DNA of 64,000 nucleotides from Paraspadella gotoi (Eukaryota; Chaetognatha): assembly GCA_051294375.1 (NCBI GenBank), contig CM119264.1:26249011-26313010 (forward strand). Reading direction: 5' to 3'. The notes beneath the pieces were generated by a model that saw nothing but the letters and a program-made list of their open reading frames with translations, searched no databases and was not told the DNA's origin. Positions 23,495 through 36,187 of the stretch are shown piece by piece (within the stretch, counting starts at the first letter, position 1; every line of letters begins with the position of its first letter). The position numbers were made by a program, and so were the translations under genes.

Positions 23495-24349
23495 CTTTTT
23501 AATTTGTCACGGTCTGGCGGTTTCTATGATTCTCGATCAGCCATCTTCCTCTTGCCACCTGCACCCCCGACGCCACCCAATCTTGCACCCAAATTTTGTG
23601 AGAAATCCCACTTGTTAAGGAATATTTAATCTTTTAAACTTATAAAGTTAATTTATACATTTTCCTGTTTGAACAGAAATACGTACAATTTATTACTTTT
23701 GTTAATTCAAAAAAAAAATTTTTGTATATGAAAAATTGCAAGTTTACTTGTTTTACTAAATTAGACTTTAAACTTAAATGTAAAAATTTTATAAATTTCA
23801 CTATATATTAGATTTAATTATATTCTTTATATAGAATATATTATGGGGAGAGGGATGTGAGTGTTGTCTTCTGGAAATAGAGGGAGCATCTATACAACAA
23901 TGAGTTAAAAGTTACTTTCTGCCCTAGTTTTCTAATTTAAGAAGTCATTTATTGAAAATTTCAAAATATCTAAAAGTTTGAACAGAAAGTTTTGTTTTGA
24001 TAAATACTCCAAGACAAAACCAAACTTCTTTCGTTTTTTTCTTTTTTTAGAATAATTTAACCAATATCAAATTCGTTCCCTAGATCCGCGTTTGACTTGA
24101 TTATTATTCCTTCGGCTATTAGTTTTCACTTTTCAAATCACATCCTTTTTATTTTGGATCGATTTTCACACTTGTGCCTCGGAAAGAACTCCAATACTAA
24201 TCCCTTCCCTCCCAGAAAATAAAATTCCCTTTTCATATTTCATCGATATTTATCCCTCTCTGTTAAGGGACAGAGTCTCCGCCAACTATTTTTCTCTCTC
24301 GCGCTGATCCCGTCCGATCTCTCCAAAACAAACCGCAACAAATCTCCTT

Positions 24350-24353
<4 letters not shown>

Positions 24354-24437
<84 letters not shown>
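24354..24437. repeat. (CT)n microsatellite
   Basis: Perfect CT run of about 84 bp, intron 2. Confidence 0.95.
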
Positions 24438-24439
<2 letters not shown>

Positions 24440-24609
24440 CTCCGCGTTTCCCTGACCCCATCAACCTTACCCAATCTAACTCTCTCTCCTCTATTTTCGC
24501 GACATTTTAACTCACCCAATTAAACGAACCTCACCTATTTCACAAATCTACCGATTCAGTTCTTTTCGTATTCACTTCCGCTCACTTGTATTTTCAACAT
24601 CGTCCACGC

Positions 24610-24800
24610 ATCACTTCTCTCAGTTTTGCTACTTCACCTGTCGTCAGCTCATGACCATCAGGCACCGGGATCGATCCCGAATGGTACCAACCCTGCGGGA
24701 AGCTTGAGGACGGCCGTAAACCGCCAGGGGGGGGGGGCTAAAAGAAACCCCTCAAGCCTGATTCCAAGCTCAAGACTCGTTCCATGGCTGCGAGATGGGT
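24610..24800 (+). repeat. Possible tRNA-derived SINE fragment
   Basis: GGATCGATCCC at about 24668 is one mismatch from the Pol III B box GGTTCGANNCC and is preceded by AGCTCATGACCATCAGGCACC, like the anticodon-to-T arm region of a tRNA. A GC-rich body with an 11-G run follows. No second copy was seen in this window, so the assignment rests on the B-box resemblance alone. Confidence 0.25.
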
Positions 24801-25749
24801 TATAGAAGTTGCGGATAGCACTCTCCAGCCAACTTCGCGCCTTTCCCACCCACTCTCACCACTCCAACTCCCCATACCACCCAGCCTCTCCCACCCATCG
24901 GTCATAAACCCATTTGCGCGTTCCATTCGGATTCCCACGCTCCACTTTTTTTTTCTTTCTCTCTTTTTTTTCCCCCTTTTTCAATTTCGCTCTTCGTCCT
25001 TCGTCCGGAATCAGAAAGAGTTAATCATCGATACTTTTTATATCATTCACATTAAATAAGTTAAAAAAAATTAACTATTAACTATTAAAATGCAATGCTT
25101 ATATATTTGATATTTATCAGTCTCAAGCATCACTTACGGCAATAGCTTTTTGCAGAAAAAGTATTGACGTTGCAGCCATTTATTTATTAGCGTTATTAGT
25201 TCTCGCATTTATCAAGAAAACAATTTTGTTTAAATTAGCCATATTTATTAGATTGCATCTATAAGGATAAGAGTTTCTGTATGATCGAAGTTTTAACATT
25301 ATTAGTTATTAATGTAGGTCACATTTTATGTAATAAATAAATATAAATAAATAAATAATTAAAAATAAATAACTAAATAAATATATAAATAAATAAATTA
25401 ATTTGGAAATCAAATTAGCGCAATTATCCTTCAAAAATCATAGTCTTCAGTCTTCACCTATTCTAATCCCAACTCGATTTACTTTCAACTCACTTTCTTT
25501 TTTTAAAAAGAGAAAATTAGTTTCATTCTCGCTCATTTTTAGCGTCGAGTCTCCAAACGCCGTCCTTCCCCGACTCACGTTGCCATGGTGATTGCATAAT
25601 ATTTCTCTCGTAGACAACAACGATAACAAAAAAAATCAACAATGAGCGGAAAAAAATGGAAAGCTTGGCGGGACAATGGTCATCAAGCAAAAAGTCAATC
25701 ATCGCCAGAGCATGGGTCAAGCTTTTTATTTCCAACGGAAATATCGACT

Positions 25750-25902
<153 letters not shown>

Positions 25903-26004
25903 GGATGACTCCTAAAACAGCAACGGTAGCAGCAACAAAAGCAGCAGCGTTGCTGCAGCACTAAAAACAACAACAACAAACTACAGCAACAACGTTATTC
26001 TCAC

Positions 26005-26122
26005 CAGCGTCCTCAGACCGAACGTCTTTGATGGTGAGGAAGTGACTTTCCCCGTTGCGCGCGAAGTTGAACTTGTTCATGTCTATCGTGATGTCGACGG
26101 CGACGCCGCCGACTGAGAGGAC
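26005..26122 (-). CDS. Coding exon 2: rest of Ig domain 1
   Basis: Encodes residues 80-118 plus the first base of codon 119 (starts phase 0, ends phase 1). The acceptor is a pyrimidine-rich tract ending in GCGCAG; the donor is GTGAGAAT. The peptide carries the C' to E strands, ending S-E-D-A-G before the F strand. Joined to exon 3 it reads D-A-G-T-Y-K-C, the classical F-strand signature of Ig domains. C64 and C123 are 59 residues apart, a normal spacing for a V/I-type fold. A (CAA)n tract starts about 100 nt beyond the donor in the following intron. Confidence 0.88.
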
Positions 26123-26671
26123 CTGCGCAGAGGGTATGGGTCGAGGTGGGGAGAAAAGTCAGTCAAAAAGGGTAATGGGGTCGCGTGAGAATCGGGTTGA
26201 GAGGAGGTTAAATCGGAGGTGAGTCGTGGGACGTTTTAAAATTGTCATAAAGTCTTTTGAATTTTCTTTTAGGAATGAGAAAGCTATTTGACCCATGAAA
26301 ACATTCAACTCGACTCGGAAAAAGATTATCATTTGAATAATTATTCGAGGCTCAAGCCCATGTATTTATAAGCATCACAAATGTTACATTTAGTTTTTGT
26401 TTTTATAATCCCTTTCACAAAACTACAATCTTTTTATTTTTAGTGCAATTAGTGCAATTAGTCTTGCTAAATGCTCATTTATCGTTTGAATATCAAATTA
26501 TTTCTTTTATCGTTTTATCGTTTTAACTGTCAAATTGTTTCTTTTATTTCAGAAAAAAATTTTAATCGTATTCCTTTTTTTCCCTCCTTCTTTATTTTAT
26601 TTTCAGTTAACCTTTCAAGCTCCCATTTCCCCCCCCCTCCCTGCCACCCTTTGCCCTAACCCCCCCCTTAC

Positions 26672-26908
26672 TTTCACGTCGTGTTCACGAATCCAAACGG
26701 CGGGAATCTTGGATTTGCACTCGAATGTGATGGACGAGTGAACGGGCACCGCCAGGTTCACCGCCTTCAGGGGCAAGGCGGCGAGGGTGGGGTGGAGGAG
26801 GAGGGGGAGCAGGGAGAGGAGGAAGGGAAGCAGGGAGAGGAGCAGGGACGGGAGAGCGAGGCGAGGGTGGAGCGGGAGGAAGAGGAGCGAGCGTCGAATC
26901 GGCGCCAT
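26672..26908 (-). CDS. Coding exon 1: signal peptide and start of Ig domain 1
   Basis: Encodes residues 1-79. The start codon at 26908-26906 opens a basic N-terminus (M-A-P-I-R-R) followed by a long leucine-rich hydrophobic stretch to about residue 45, as in a secretory signal peptide; cleavage probably falls near A43/A44. After it come the B strand (I-T-F-E-C64) and C strand (V-W72-I-R-E) of an Ig domain. The exon ends in frame (phase 0) at a donor G-T-A-A-G-G, and its last codons run directly into exon 2. No in-frame stop lies immediately upstream, only a short (GAC)n run, so a slightly longer 5' coding end cannot be excluded. The long leucine run is unusual but still signal-like. Confidence 0.85.
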
Positions 26909-27639
26909 CGTCGTCGTCGTCGTCGCTATCGGCGTAGATCCCGTGAGAAAAGTCGCTTTATTTATTTTTATTTATCGACGGAATTTCATTTTCCGTTATT
27001 TTTTATTTTTTATTTTTTTTTAAAACTTTTCCCCCGCCCGTTTTTGACGAAAAAAAAAGCAGATTTTCGCGATCCAATTTTAAAAGACTAAAAAAAAAAA
27101 TACGAAAGAAAAATGTGAGGAAATTCGTCGGAAAGTGAAATCCAATTCTGAGAGTGAATGAGGGAATGAAAAAATCTCCAGTTGAAAGAAAAAAAATATC
27201 CAGGAATAGAAAAAAATTAGATATGAAAATGAGAGCGAGAAAAATGTCGCTGATTCCAAAATGTTTTTTTTATTTCCCGTTTTGGGTTGTTTTTTGTTTG
27301 AGAAAGTTTTGTTGTGTTTTCTTTGTTTTATTTTCGGTGAAATCCTAGAGGGAAGACAAAAAATATATTTGTTTTTCTATTTTTTGAGAAAAAAAAATCT
27401 GATAAAATCGATGGAATAAAATAAAGGAAAACAAATTGCTTCAGGGAAATAACAGGGAAAAAAAAGAAAAAAATTTTCCTCACGAAACTTTTTTTTAGTC
27501 TAATTTATTTTTATGACAAAAAAGCAGAGAAAAGCTAAAAATAAAAGCGTATATATAAAAAAGGTAAGGAATTTATATTTCTTGGCAGCCCAAAAAAAAA
27601 GCTTTAAAAAAGCAGGAAGGAAGCAGACGAAAAAAAAAG

Positions 27640-27770
27640 CAAAAACGTCGTGGAGGTGAATTTCTCGTTAACTTCCGGTTATCGCGCGCGAGAGACGCGG
27701 AGGCGCGCGACGCGTTCCCGCGAGGAGACGCGTGACGCCGCGCCCACCGGAAATGGGGAAAAAAAGACGG
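27640..27770 (-). promoter_or_regulatory. CpG-rich segment with ETS-like sites, candidate promoter of the Ig gene
   Basis: This GC- and CpG-rich island sits in AT-rich DNA 0.7-0.9 kb upstream of the Ig gene start codon. It carries ACTTCCGG at about 27672 and CACCGGAAAT at about 27746, both with the GGAA core of ETS-family sites, and many CGCG pairs. A (GA)n tract begins directly after it. The location and composition suggest a TATA-less promoter, but no transcript evidence is available and a 5' untranslated exon is not identified. Confidence 0.35.

Positions 27771-27774
<4 letters not shown>

Positions 27775-27838
<64 letters not shown>
27775..27838. repeat. (GA)n microsatellite
   Basis: GA run next to the CpG-rich candidate promoter. 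Confidence 0.95.
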
Positions 27839-27840
<2 letters not shown>

Positions 27841-29724
27841 GGAGGATCGGAGCCGAGGAAAACGATTTCGTGAGAGGGCGGTTAGGGTGTAAGGAGAGAC
27901 GTCGTAGTAGAGTTGGGTGACTTTTGTGGCACCGTGATAGCTGGCCGAAGGAATTAAACGCAGGAAGGAAATGAATTTTTTTAATTACACATTTGGTTTC
28001 GCGGATTCTGTTTTCGCGATTGATGCTGATCGGCGAAACTGTAGTTGAGTTCAGACAAACAGTAGATTTTTGGCGATGAAAAGATCGGGATGCAAGACAT
28101 TTGGCAGCCAAGGTATGTAAAAAAATTAGGGAAATGGTTGCGTAGCAACAAGTTGAATAAATCGGAGAAGATGAATGCATGATTACATGATTTTACAGAA
28201 GCCATTTTTAGCTATGGGTTTTTGAAGCATTTAGTTGAACCATGAAAATTCGGAAATATTTGTTATCCAGAAGTTGAGTGAGCGAGGAAAGTTTTAATTT
28301 CTCGACAGGTAAGAACCTGAACAACAACCACATCCACTTGGTCACTTGCAGAATAACGGAACAGTGAAAATTCGACAGTAGATTTGGCGTTGAGCTCAAA
28401 CGAATTCCTAACCCGTGCACGGGTTTCGTGCGAGGATCCAGAGACGATCAGAGAAAGGGGGAAATGAGCGAAATTATTTTGTTTGGTCGGTCGGTCCGAT
28501 TGAGTTTCGTCGTTCGGAGTCTAAAATGATTTTGATTCGTCGACGGAAGCGAAGTCTTGAAAAGGAGATGGAGAAATGAAGACGGCGCGAAATTGAGAAA
28601 AGTGAAAGACTTCTTTATAAAAACCAACAATTGATGCCTATTGATGGGGTTCGTAACGGCGACTGAAAAAAACGATTGGCAGAAAAAGAAAAAGAAAAGC
28701 GCAATAATAAATAGCATCTAGAAAACGTGGGTGGGAAAGGTAAGGAAATGATATGAAAGTGGCAGCAAGAAGAGGAAATCGCTGAAAGTATGAATAAGAG
28801 ACTGAAAGAAAAATAGAAGCGGAAATAGAAAGTAAAAAGCAAAAAGCGGAAGAAAGTCGAAAGAGTGAATTTAACATCGAATTTAAATGCTTAAAAATAG
28901 ATTTTTAAAATATTATAAACATAATACATGGAAAAGATTTTGATATATTGAAAAGCTTTTTTCGAACACCGCATTAACTGTAGAGTTTGATGTATGTATG
29001 CAGGGGTGAAGCGAAAAACATCCGACCGAAGGCGTTTCACGGAAAGCCACACGTAAAAATAATGGATGTAAAAAAATGTTCATCGAAATGTAAAGGCACC
29101 TGTAAAAAGTTACAGAATAACCCTTCACAGAAAAGGTAAGTAAAATTCACGGGAAATTTACGAAAAAAGAAATTCTCGCTCGAATAGAAAAGCGCGTGAG
29201 AAAAGAAGAAAAGGAAACAAAAGAAATGGGCTCGAGTGAAGGTGCGTGACGAAATGGCAAAGGCAAACAAAAGGGACGTAGGGAGGACGAATCCCGCGAG
29301 ATGGAGATGAGATGCAAAGCCAGGGATCGTTTCTCATACGATCCTCTCCTTTTTTTTTTTTTGCTTTAAGATTTTTACGGACGAGGTTACAAAACGGACT
29401 GATAAACCTTAAAATAGAATTTGATAATACTGTCAATCTTATTACGTAATATAAGAGAGAGTTTGGAATGTTACTTTTCCTTTTCTATCTAAATTACTTT
29501 TCTTTTTTATTTCCTAAAAAAGAGTTACATCCTTGGAATAGGAAGGGAATTAATAGAACGACGTCTTTGTGCAAGGACAACCGGTTTGTCTTGGATGTCG
29601 ATAGGGTTCGCAGATCGCAAATTGGATGAGATTAGAAAAAAAAAAGAAAGGGAGGAAATTTAGGATGAAATAAAAAAAAAGAAAGGGCGAAATGCTATGT
29701 AGGAAAATTAAAGGAGAAGGAAAT

Positions 29725-29725
<1 letters not shown>

Positions 29726-29808
<83 letters not shown>

Positions 29809-29810
29809 AA
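29726..29810. repeat. (GAAA)n microsatellite
   Basis: About 21 perfect AAAG units running into poly-A. Confidence 0.95.
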
Positions 29811-30629
29811 AAAAAAAGAAAAAAGGAAAGGAAGGAATTAAGGAAAGAAATGAAAAAAAAGAAACAAATGAAATGAAAAAGTGGAAAGAGAGAAAAAAAA
29901 TAAGTCGGTCGCCAACAAAGACTGAGAACAAGAGATGTGAGCGGAATAGTCAAAGCGAATCGACACAAACAGGAAAATATTACAAAATCTGAGCCAAAAA
30001 AGAAAAGAAAGAAGAAAAAAAGAAGAAAAGAATCGACCCCTTCGGGTCAGAGACGAAAAGAAAGAAATAGACGCGAGATTTCCGAGAAATGAGGTCAAAT
30101 AATTTCGACGGGAGACGCCGACCGAGCGTGTGTCGGATGTCTGGCGAGCCGAGAGTGGCGCGCACGACGCGTCTGGCGCGCAGGATTGGCGCACATCGTT
30201 GGCGCGCACGATTGCTGCGTGATAACGAGAACCGAAGGTACGAGTACGAATATACGGACAAGAAAATGGACACGGACAATATGTTGTAAAGGGAGTAGGT
30301 CGAAAGTTAGAATGAGGGAAGAGAAAAAAGGACTAAAAGGGAAAAAAAAGGAAAAAGGAAAGAATGAAAGTAAAAAATTTTTAAAAAAATGAAAGAAAAA
30401 AAGGATAAAGAAAAATGAAAGAAAAAAAGGAAAAAAGAAAGAAGGAAAAAAAAAGGAAAAAAGAAAGAATGAAAGGCAGAAATAGGAAAGGAAACAACAT
30501 AAAGTGACAACATAGCTTGACAACCTAATTAGATTTTTTTAAAAGGGGTTTTGGAAATAAACTCGAGTCAAGTGAAATGAAGCCTTTTTTTTCCTAAAGA
30601 AGTAAAAATTTGCCAAAGAAAATATTAGG

Positions 30630-30630
<1 letters not shown>

Positions 30631-30687
<57 letters not shown>
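30631..30687. repeat. (GA)n microsatellite
   Basis: Perfect GA run. Confidence 0.95.
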
Positions 30688-30690
<3 letters not shown>

Positions 30691-31678
30691 AAGCAAGCAA
30701 GCATCTCTTCGTTCTTCCCATTTAAGACAGAGAGACAGAGAATGTTATCCCACTTTTCCCTCGCCACTAAATTTCCCCTCATCTCTGCAATTCCTCCCGA
30801 AACTCACCACCTCAACCTAGTTTCCCAAAATCCCCACTCTTTCCAAACCCCTGGCGGCCAAAGAAAAAACTACTACGGCGATGCGCCGATGACTTATGAT
30901 AATCCTTGTTTCGCTTCGATGACCGCGAGGGGAAAGAATGGCGCTGCGGAGACTCGACGCTGCAGCCTCGCTGCGTCCGGGAGCGGAATATCAAGGACTG
31001 CAGCGGAGCAACAAAACGCCGCAGCGGAATAAAAATTTCATTTCCTCGCTTCACCCTTTTGGAAATCGTCTCATTAAGTGAAATTTCACTATCTGTATCA
31101 AATTGTAATAAAAACCCTCTGTTATTTCCGTCCCAATAATATTTCCTTTTTTCAGTTCCTAAAATCCAATCGAATGTCCTCTTTAGCAACCTCTTTGTCG
31201 AAAATCGCTTCAACGTCTTGCCGCAAATCGCTCCAACTCTCCGCAAATTGCTCCGGCGACTCGCACTTGCTTCAAAACTTGAAATCCCAAGGGAGAAATG
31301 CGCCTCACGAATAGGCAAACCCTGGTGGAGTTAAGTAGCTTGTCATCGAGGCTTGACGGCTTCTAAACGACGTCGACGACGACGACGACAATGACGACTA
31401 CGATAAGATGTAGTTTTGAAAACTACTCATTTTTTTGACAACCATCTCGAGATGAAAAAGAGGAAAAGATAATCCTGAAGAATGATAAGAGAAATCTTAA
31501 ATTAAATGCAAAACAAGCATATTATCACAATACCTTTATTCACTCTCTGTAGCTGTAGAACGACGATTCGTTAAAGCTAAAAATCGCAAATATTTTTTGG
31601 CAATATTTTTTTTCCGATCGCAAGAAAATCGAATTTCCATAACAGACGATATCTCTCCCACACGGAGCTCTTAAAAAG

Positions 31679-31703
31679 TCTCTCTTTCTCTCTCTCTCTC
31701 TCT

Positions 31704-31740
<37 letters not shown>

Positions 31741-31790
31741 TCTCCTCTCTCTCGTCTTTCTCTCTCCTCTCTCTCTCTCTGCTCTATACT
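31679..31790. repeat. Interrupted (CT)n microsatellite
   Basis: CT blocks separated by GCT, CAT and CGT interruptions. Confidence 0.85.
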
Positions 31791-32187
31791 CTTCTCTTTC
31801 ACTCATCGCTCGTAACTCCAATTTTTCTGGGATTCAGATCTAAAATCTTCATTCTTTCCTTACCGTCTATTTTTTTCTCTTATCTTTCTTCTCTTTTTTT
31901 TTCTTATTCCATTCTTTTTCTCTCTCAATTTTTCTATTTCTTTTATTGTCTTCCTTCCTTTTCTCCCTTAAATTATATTTTTATTCTACCTCTACCCTTC
32001 TAGCTCTCAATTTATCAATTTTCTCTTTGTCTTTCTGTCTCCCTTTTGATTTCTTTCCATTCCTTTTGTTAACAACTTTCCTTTCTTTCTTTCCCTTCAA
32101 CTCTCTACCCGACATCTCTGTCTCAAGTCTCTCATTCTCTCAGTCTGTCTGTCTATCTCTCCATCTTTCGTCGCGCCCAATCTCCCT

Positions 32188-32550
32188 TTGCTTCTTCTCC
32201 AGCTCCCACACCCACCCCAACCTCTTTCCTTTCCTTCCTCGACTTGTCTCCAAATTTCTTTTTTTCAAAATGGCGTCAAAGGTGGCGTTGGAAATGACGT
32301 TGACAATGGCGACGGAAATGGCGTCGCTGATGGAAAAGGAGACGACACAAGATATATACCTTGTGCCATTTTCGTTTCGTTGATGGAACCACATGTTGTT
32401 GACGTTGCGACTGAAGATGATAACTATGTTGGCATCCCGGATAGAGTAGAAGTGAGCAGCACAGGTGATTCTAAAGTATGTGCGGCAGAAGGCGACAAGT
32501 TGGCTCCCCAGATGATGTCAAAGCTGGCAACTCGGGATATGGAGCCGTAG
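32188..32550 (+). CDS. Weak open frame, unknown product
   Basis: A 120-codon frame. Its second half reads fairly protein-like (segments V-A-T-E-D-D-N-Y-V-G-I-P-D-R and A-A-E-G-D-K-L-A-P-Q-M), but the middle is built on a degenerate repeat of GGxGTxGGxAATGxxGT words (G-D-G-N-G-V-A-D-G-K-G-D-D). I recognise no domain. Beyond the stop, further related words (GATGGCACCAGAGATGA, GATGGAACCAGAGATGA) continue, which favours a repeat over a gene. Confidence 0.12.
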   Translation: MLLLQLPHPPQPLSFPSSTCLQISFFQNGVKGGVGNDVDNGDGNGVADGKGDDTRYIPCAIFVSLMEPHVVDVATEDDNYVGIPDRVEVSSTGDSKVCAAEGDKLAPQMMSKLATRDMEP

Positions 32551-33124
32551 ATGAAAAACTTGATGGAGCTTGAGAGGGAAAAAGGGATGGAACCAGAGAT
32601 GACCACGCAATGGAGCTTGAGATGGCAAAAGAGATGGCACCAGAGATGATGACGTCTGGAAGGAGAAATAAACGACCTCAATTTTTTTTTCTTTGGAAAG
32701 AAGAGACAAAACGACAAACAATAAAGTCTAGTGGGAGGGAGAAGTAAGGAAAGAAAGCAAATAGGAAACGCCGGAAAGAAGATGACGCCGGGGTGCGCCA
32801 CTGTAAGACAAACATCATTGTACGAAAAGAGAAAGTTATTGCATAATTTTATGTTAAAATTCATTCATTATTATTTTTTCTTTTCGGTCCCATGTGATTT
32901 TTAAAGACAAATTCCTCGATTTTAAAAAAGGGAAAAAGGGGGAGAAAAAAGTTTTCAAGTTGTCCTCTTCTGCCACAACGACAACGACAACGGCAACAAC
33001 AACGACAGCTTCGAGAACGAGAGGAGCCTCCTCTAGTATCCTCTTTCTTTCACGGTTCTTTTGTGTCCGTCGCTCTCTCGACCATTCTCTCTCTCTCCCC
33101 TTTCTTCTTTTCTTCTTTTCTTCT

Positions 33125-33128
<4 letters not shown>

Positions 33129-33219
<91 letters not shown>
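33129..33219. repeat. (CT)n microsatellite
   Basis: Perfect CT run of about 90 bp. Confidence 0.95.
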
Positions 33220-33223
<4 letters not shown>

Positions 33224-33779
33224 TCTCACTCCCCTCTCCCTTTTCTCCGCTCTCCTTTCTTTCTATATCATAGTCGTTAACTTAAAGCACATATTAAATT
33301 AAGCGCATATTTTACGCACTCTCTTTTTATCTAACAATATCACAGGTTGATTTAGTTTGCAAGATTGAAAAGAGAACCTTTAGGTGTTTTTAAATATTCA
33401 CATTTAAGACAAGGAGTAACATTAATAGAAAAAAATATATTTAGTATAAGAATTAAAAATCATGAAGCAGAACTTACTAATCAATAAATATTTATTGACA
33501 CACTACATCCGCTCCCTAATCATCATGTTCCGTTTTGTCATCTCACCTAGCAGATTCTCATTTCATCTATTGTAGTTTTTGTTGAGTTAAGCTGCCACAC
33601 CGCGCCTAGTCTCGTTCTCTCGCTCCTCCTCTCTGTCTCTGTTCCACCCCGCATCGTCTCTCTCTCTATCTTTCTCTCTTTCAGCCGCTTCCGTCTCTAT
33701 CACCCTCTCCCTAAAACGCGGCTAAAGTCGAATTTCGGAATTGAGTTACTACGAAAAACCACCGTAGAATCTCAAAACT

Positions 33780-33863
33780 TTCTCTCTCTCTCGTCTCTCT
33801 CTTATTCTTCTCGCTTCTCTCTCTTCTCTCTTTCTTCTCTTTCTCTCTCTCGTTCTTCTCTCT

Positions 33864-33914
<51 letters not shown>

Positions 33915-34001
33915 GTCTCTCTCTGCGCTTTTCCTTGAAACTCTGTAATGGATGGGGTGCGATTAACGACGTGGGCATCGGAGCTAAGAGCGTGGGGTAG
34001 C

Positions 34002-34087
<86 letters not shown>

Positions 34088-34095
34088 GAGAGCAG
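33780..34095. repeat. (CT)n tract followed by (GA)n tract
   Basis: Interrupted CT tract at 33780-33925, then after about 70 bp an opposite-sense GA tract at 33998-34095. Together they form a large inverted repeat. Confidence 0.9.
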
Positions 34096-34407
34096 GCATC
34101 AGAGAGCATAAAGTGGGTGCGACCCTTTCCAAGCCCGAAGCAGTTGGAATTTTTTTTACACAGAACGCGAGGGAAACGCACGCCCGCGCACGTACATACG
34201 GAGCTCGCACTCACGCACACCAAGCAGAAGAAAAAAAACAATATGGCGACGACCGAGAGGGCGGCTTCGCTCGCGGCTCCTCTACCGGCGAGAGAACAAA
34301 CGACTCTCGTTTTTTAATGATAAAAATAAGACCCGAGTCTCCACGGGTTCGAGTCCTCACCTTTGTCCCCCGACGCCGATTCAGGACGGCGCCGGAAAAG
34401 TTTGAAC

Positions 34408-34508
34408 GATGATAATGATGATGATGATGATGATGATGATGATNNNNNNNNNNATTGGTGATAATGATGATGATGATGGTAATGATGATGATGCTGATGA
34501 TAATGATA

Positions 34509-34572
<64 letters not shown>

Positions 34573-34575
34573 CGA
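34408..34575. repeat. (GAT)n microsatellite spanning a gap
   Basis: GAT triplets with GGTAAT and GCT interruptions, and a 10-base N gap at 34444-34453. Confidence 0.9.
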
Positions 34576-34649
34576 TTTAACCTTAACTTTAATAAAAGAA
34601 AACCAATCTTTTATTATGAAAATTAAGCTTTAAACAGCGACGACCATCA

Positions 34650-34694
34650 ACATGGAAACTCTCAACATGGAAACTCTCAACACGGAAACTCTCA
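34650..34694. repeat. 15-bp tandem repeat, three copies
   Basis: AACATGGAAACTCTC, AACATGGAAACTCTC and AACACGGAAACTCTC in a row; present also in copy 2 near 46820. Confidence 0.85.
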
Positions 34695-35110
34695 CGCACT
34701 GTAATTCAAAAAGTTACTCGCTAAAAAACCTTCTGACCAGCATGGCGAAAATTGCGTCATGCCCTAAAGTCGGTTAACCTAAGGAAAGGATCTAACAATA
34801 ATTTGATTTTAACATCCATCTTGTAATAAGACGCGATAAAAGGCTCAATAAAACCTCAAATAGTATGCACATAAAGATGGCAAAAGCTTTTGAAGAAAGC
34901 TTCCCTACAGCATTTCTAAATGCCGACCCAAGATGGCGAGAGATTGAAAGAGAGGGCTCGAATAACAACAACGGCTTTAAGGCGGCACCCACCGTCGGCG
35001 CTAACGCGTTAAAGGGCGGCACCTTCTCCCTTTTTTTTAATCGCTCTCTCTCCTCGTAAAAAACTCGGCTTCGTCTTCGAGTTGAGATAATTACTAAACT
35101 TTTACTAGCA

Positions 35111-35148
35111 GAAGAGGAGGAGGAGGAGGAGGAGGAGGAGGAGGAGGT
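35111..35148. repeat. (GGA)n microsatellite
   Basis: Perfect AGG triplets; the copy at 47288-47345 is longer and carries interruptions. Confidence 0.9.
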
Positions 35149-35262
35149 GCTATTTCCTCCCCCTCGGTCTCTGTCCAGTGGGCGCAGTGGGTGCCGATTC
35201 ATGTATGAATGAGAGGCCATTCAGATGGGCATTTTTTTGCGCGCGGGCTCGGTGTGTTTAAG

Positions 35263-35533
35263 AGGGAGGAGGGAGGGGAGAAGAGAGAGAAGAGAGAGGA
35301 GAGAGAAAAGAGAGAGGCAGAGAGAGAGAGAGAAGAGAGAGAGAAAAGAGAGAGAGAGAGAGAGAGAAGAGGTGACGAGGGAGAGAGAGAAGAGGATACT
35401 AAGAAAAGAAACTGCAATTTTATATAAATCCATTAATACGNNNNNNNNNNNNNNNNNNNNNNNNNNNNNNNNNNNNNNNNNNNNNNNNNNNNNNNNNNNN
35501 NNNNNNNGAGAGAGAGAGAGAGAGAGAGAGAGA
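35263..35533. repeat. Interrupted (GA)n tract with a 67-base gap
   Basis: GA-rich on both sides of N at 35441-35507. The corresponding part of copy 2 (47460-48030) shows about 300 bp more sequence, including unique DNA. Confidence 0.85.
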
Positions 35534-36187
35534 TTTTAGTAATCTAAAAAAGCAGAGTAAATTTTTTTTCGTTGCTAATTAAGGTCGCGTAATGGAATTT
35601 AATTCAATTTGCGAGACTAAAACCTGTTTGACTGAGATTCAGAGAGAATTCGATTCAGGGAACTTTATTCAGATTTTGTCCTGAGGCGGAGCGTAATTTT
35701 GTAATTTTCTCATGATATTGTGTCATTCAGGCAGATTGATATAATAATAATTAATATAATCTTAATGGCAAACCCGCAAAGAATTTAAATTATTATATTT
35801 TGATACTGAGATTTTGCAATTCTTGACTTACAGAATGCATGAATCTTTTTTTCTCAAACCTCAGTATCGACTTCGTTCCCAATGCTGCAAAATTGCGAAT
35901 GCCCCTTTTACCCCATATTGCAAGTGGGCGGCCGGACCTTGAACGCTCACATAAAAATAATGCGCGAAGGAAAAAAGAGAGAAAGAGAAAGAATCGCGGT
36001 TAAGTTTGCGATTCGTCGAAATTGCGAAACAATAATCATAATTGCAATTGATGGTAAGTTACTTACGTTAAAATTAACAAGAAGCGGAAACATTTGAAAA
36101 GAGCAACAACAACATAATGAACTGAAAACAGATCAACTCGCAAAATAACAGAAAGAAAGAAGAAATTTTAAAAAATGGAAATCTTTT

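Larger units (their letters stand above)
27840..33780. other. No supported gene: purine-rich intergenic DNA with microsatellites
   Basis: Long A/G-rich stretches, (GAAA)n, (GA)n and (CT)n tracts. Several donor-like GGTAAG sequences occur on the plus strand (about 28308, 28740, 29129), but no protein-like exon could be paired with them. Confidence 0.5.

Noticed and set aside
33129-33219. Long Ser-Leu or Arg-Glu repeat proteins at this and all other (GA)n/(CT)n tracts
   Set aside because: Dinucleotide runs have no stop codons in any frame, so long frames are expected and uninformative.
34117-34317. Small protein starting M-A-T-T-E-R-A-A-S near 34242 and its copy near 46400
   Set aside because: Only 24 codons long, disrupted by indels in copy 2, and without splice or domain support.
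34409-34633. Polyaspartate frame
   Set aside because: Translation of (GAT)n across a gap.
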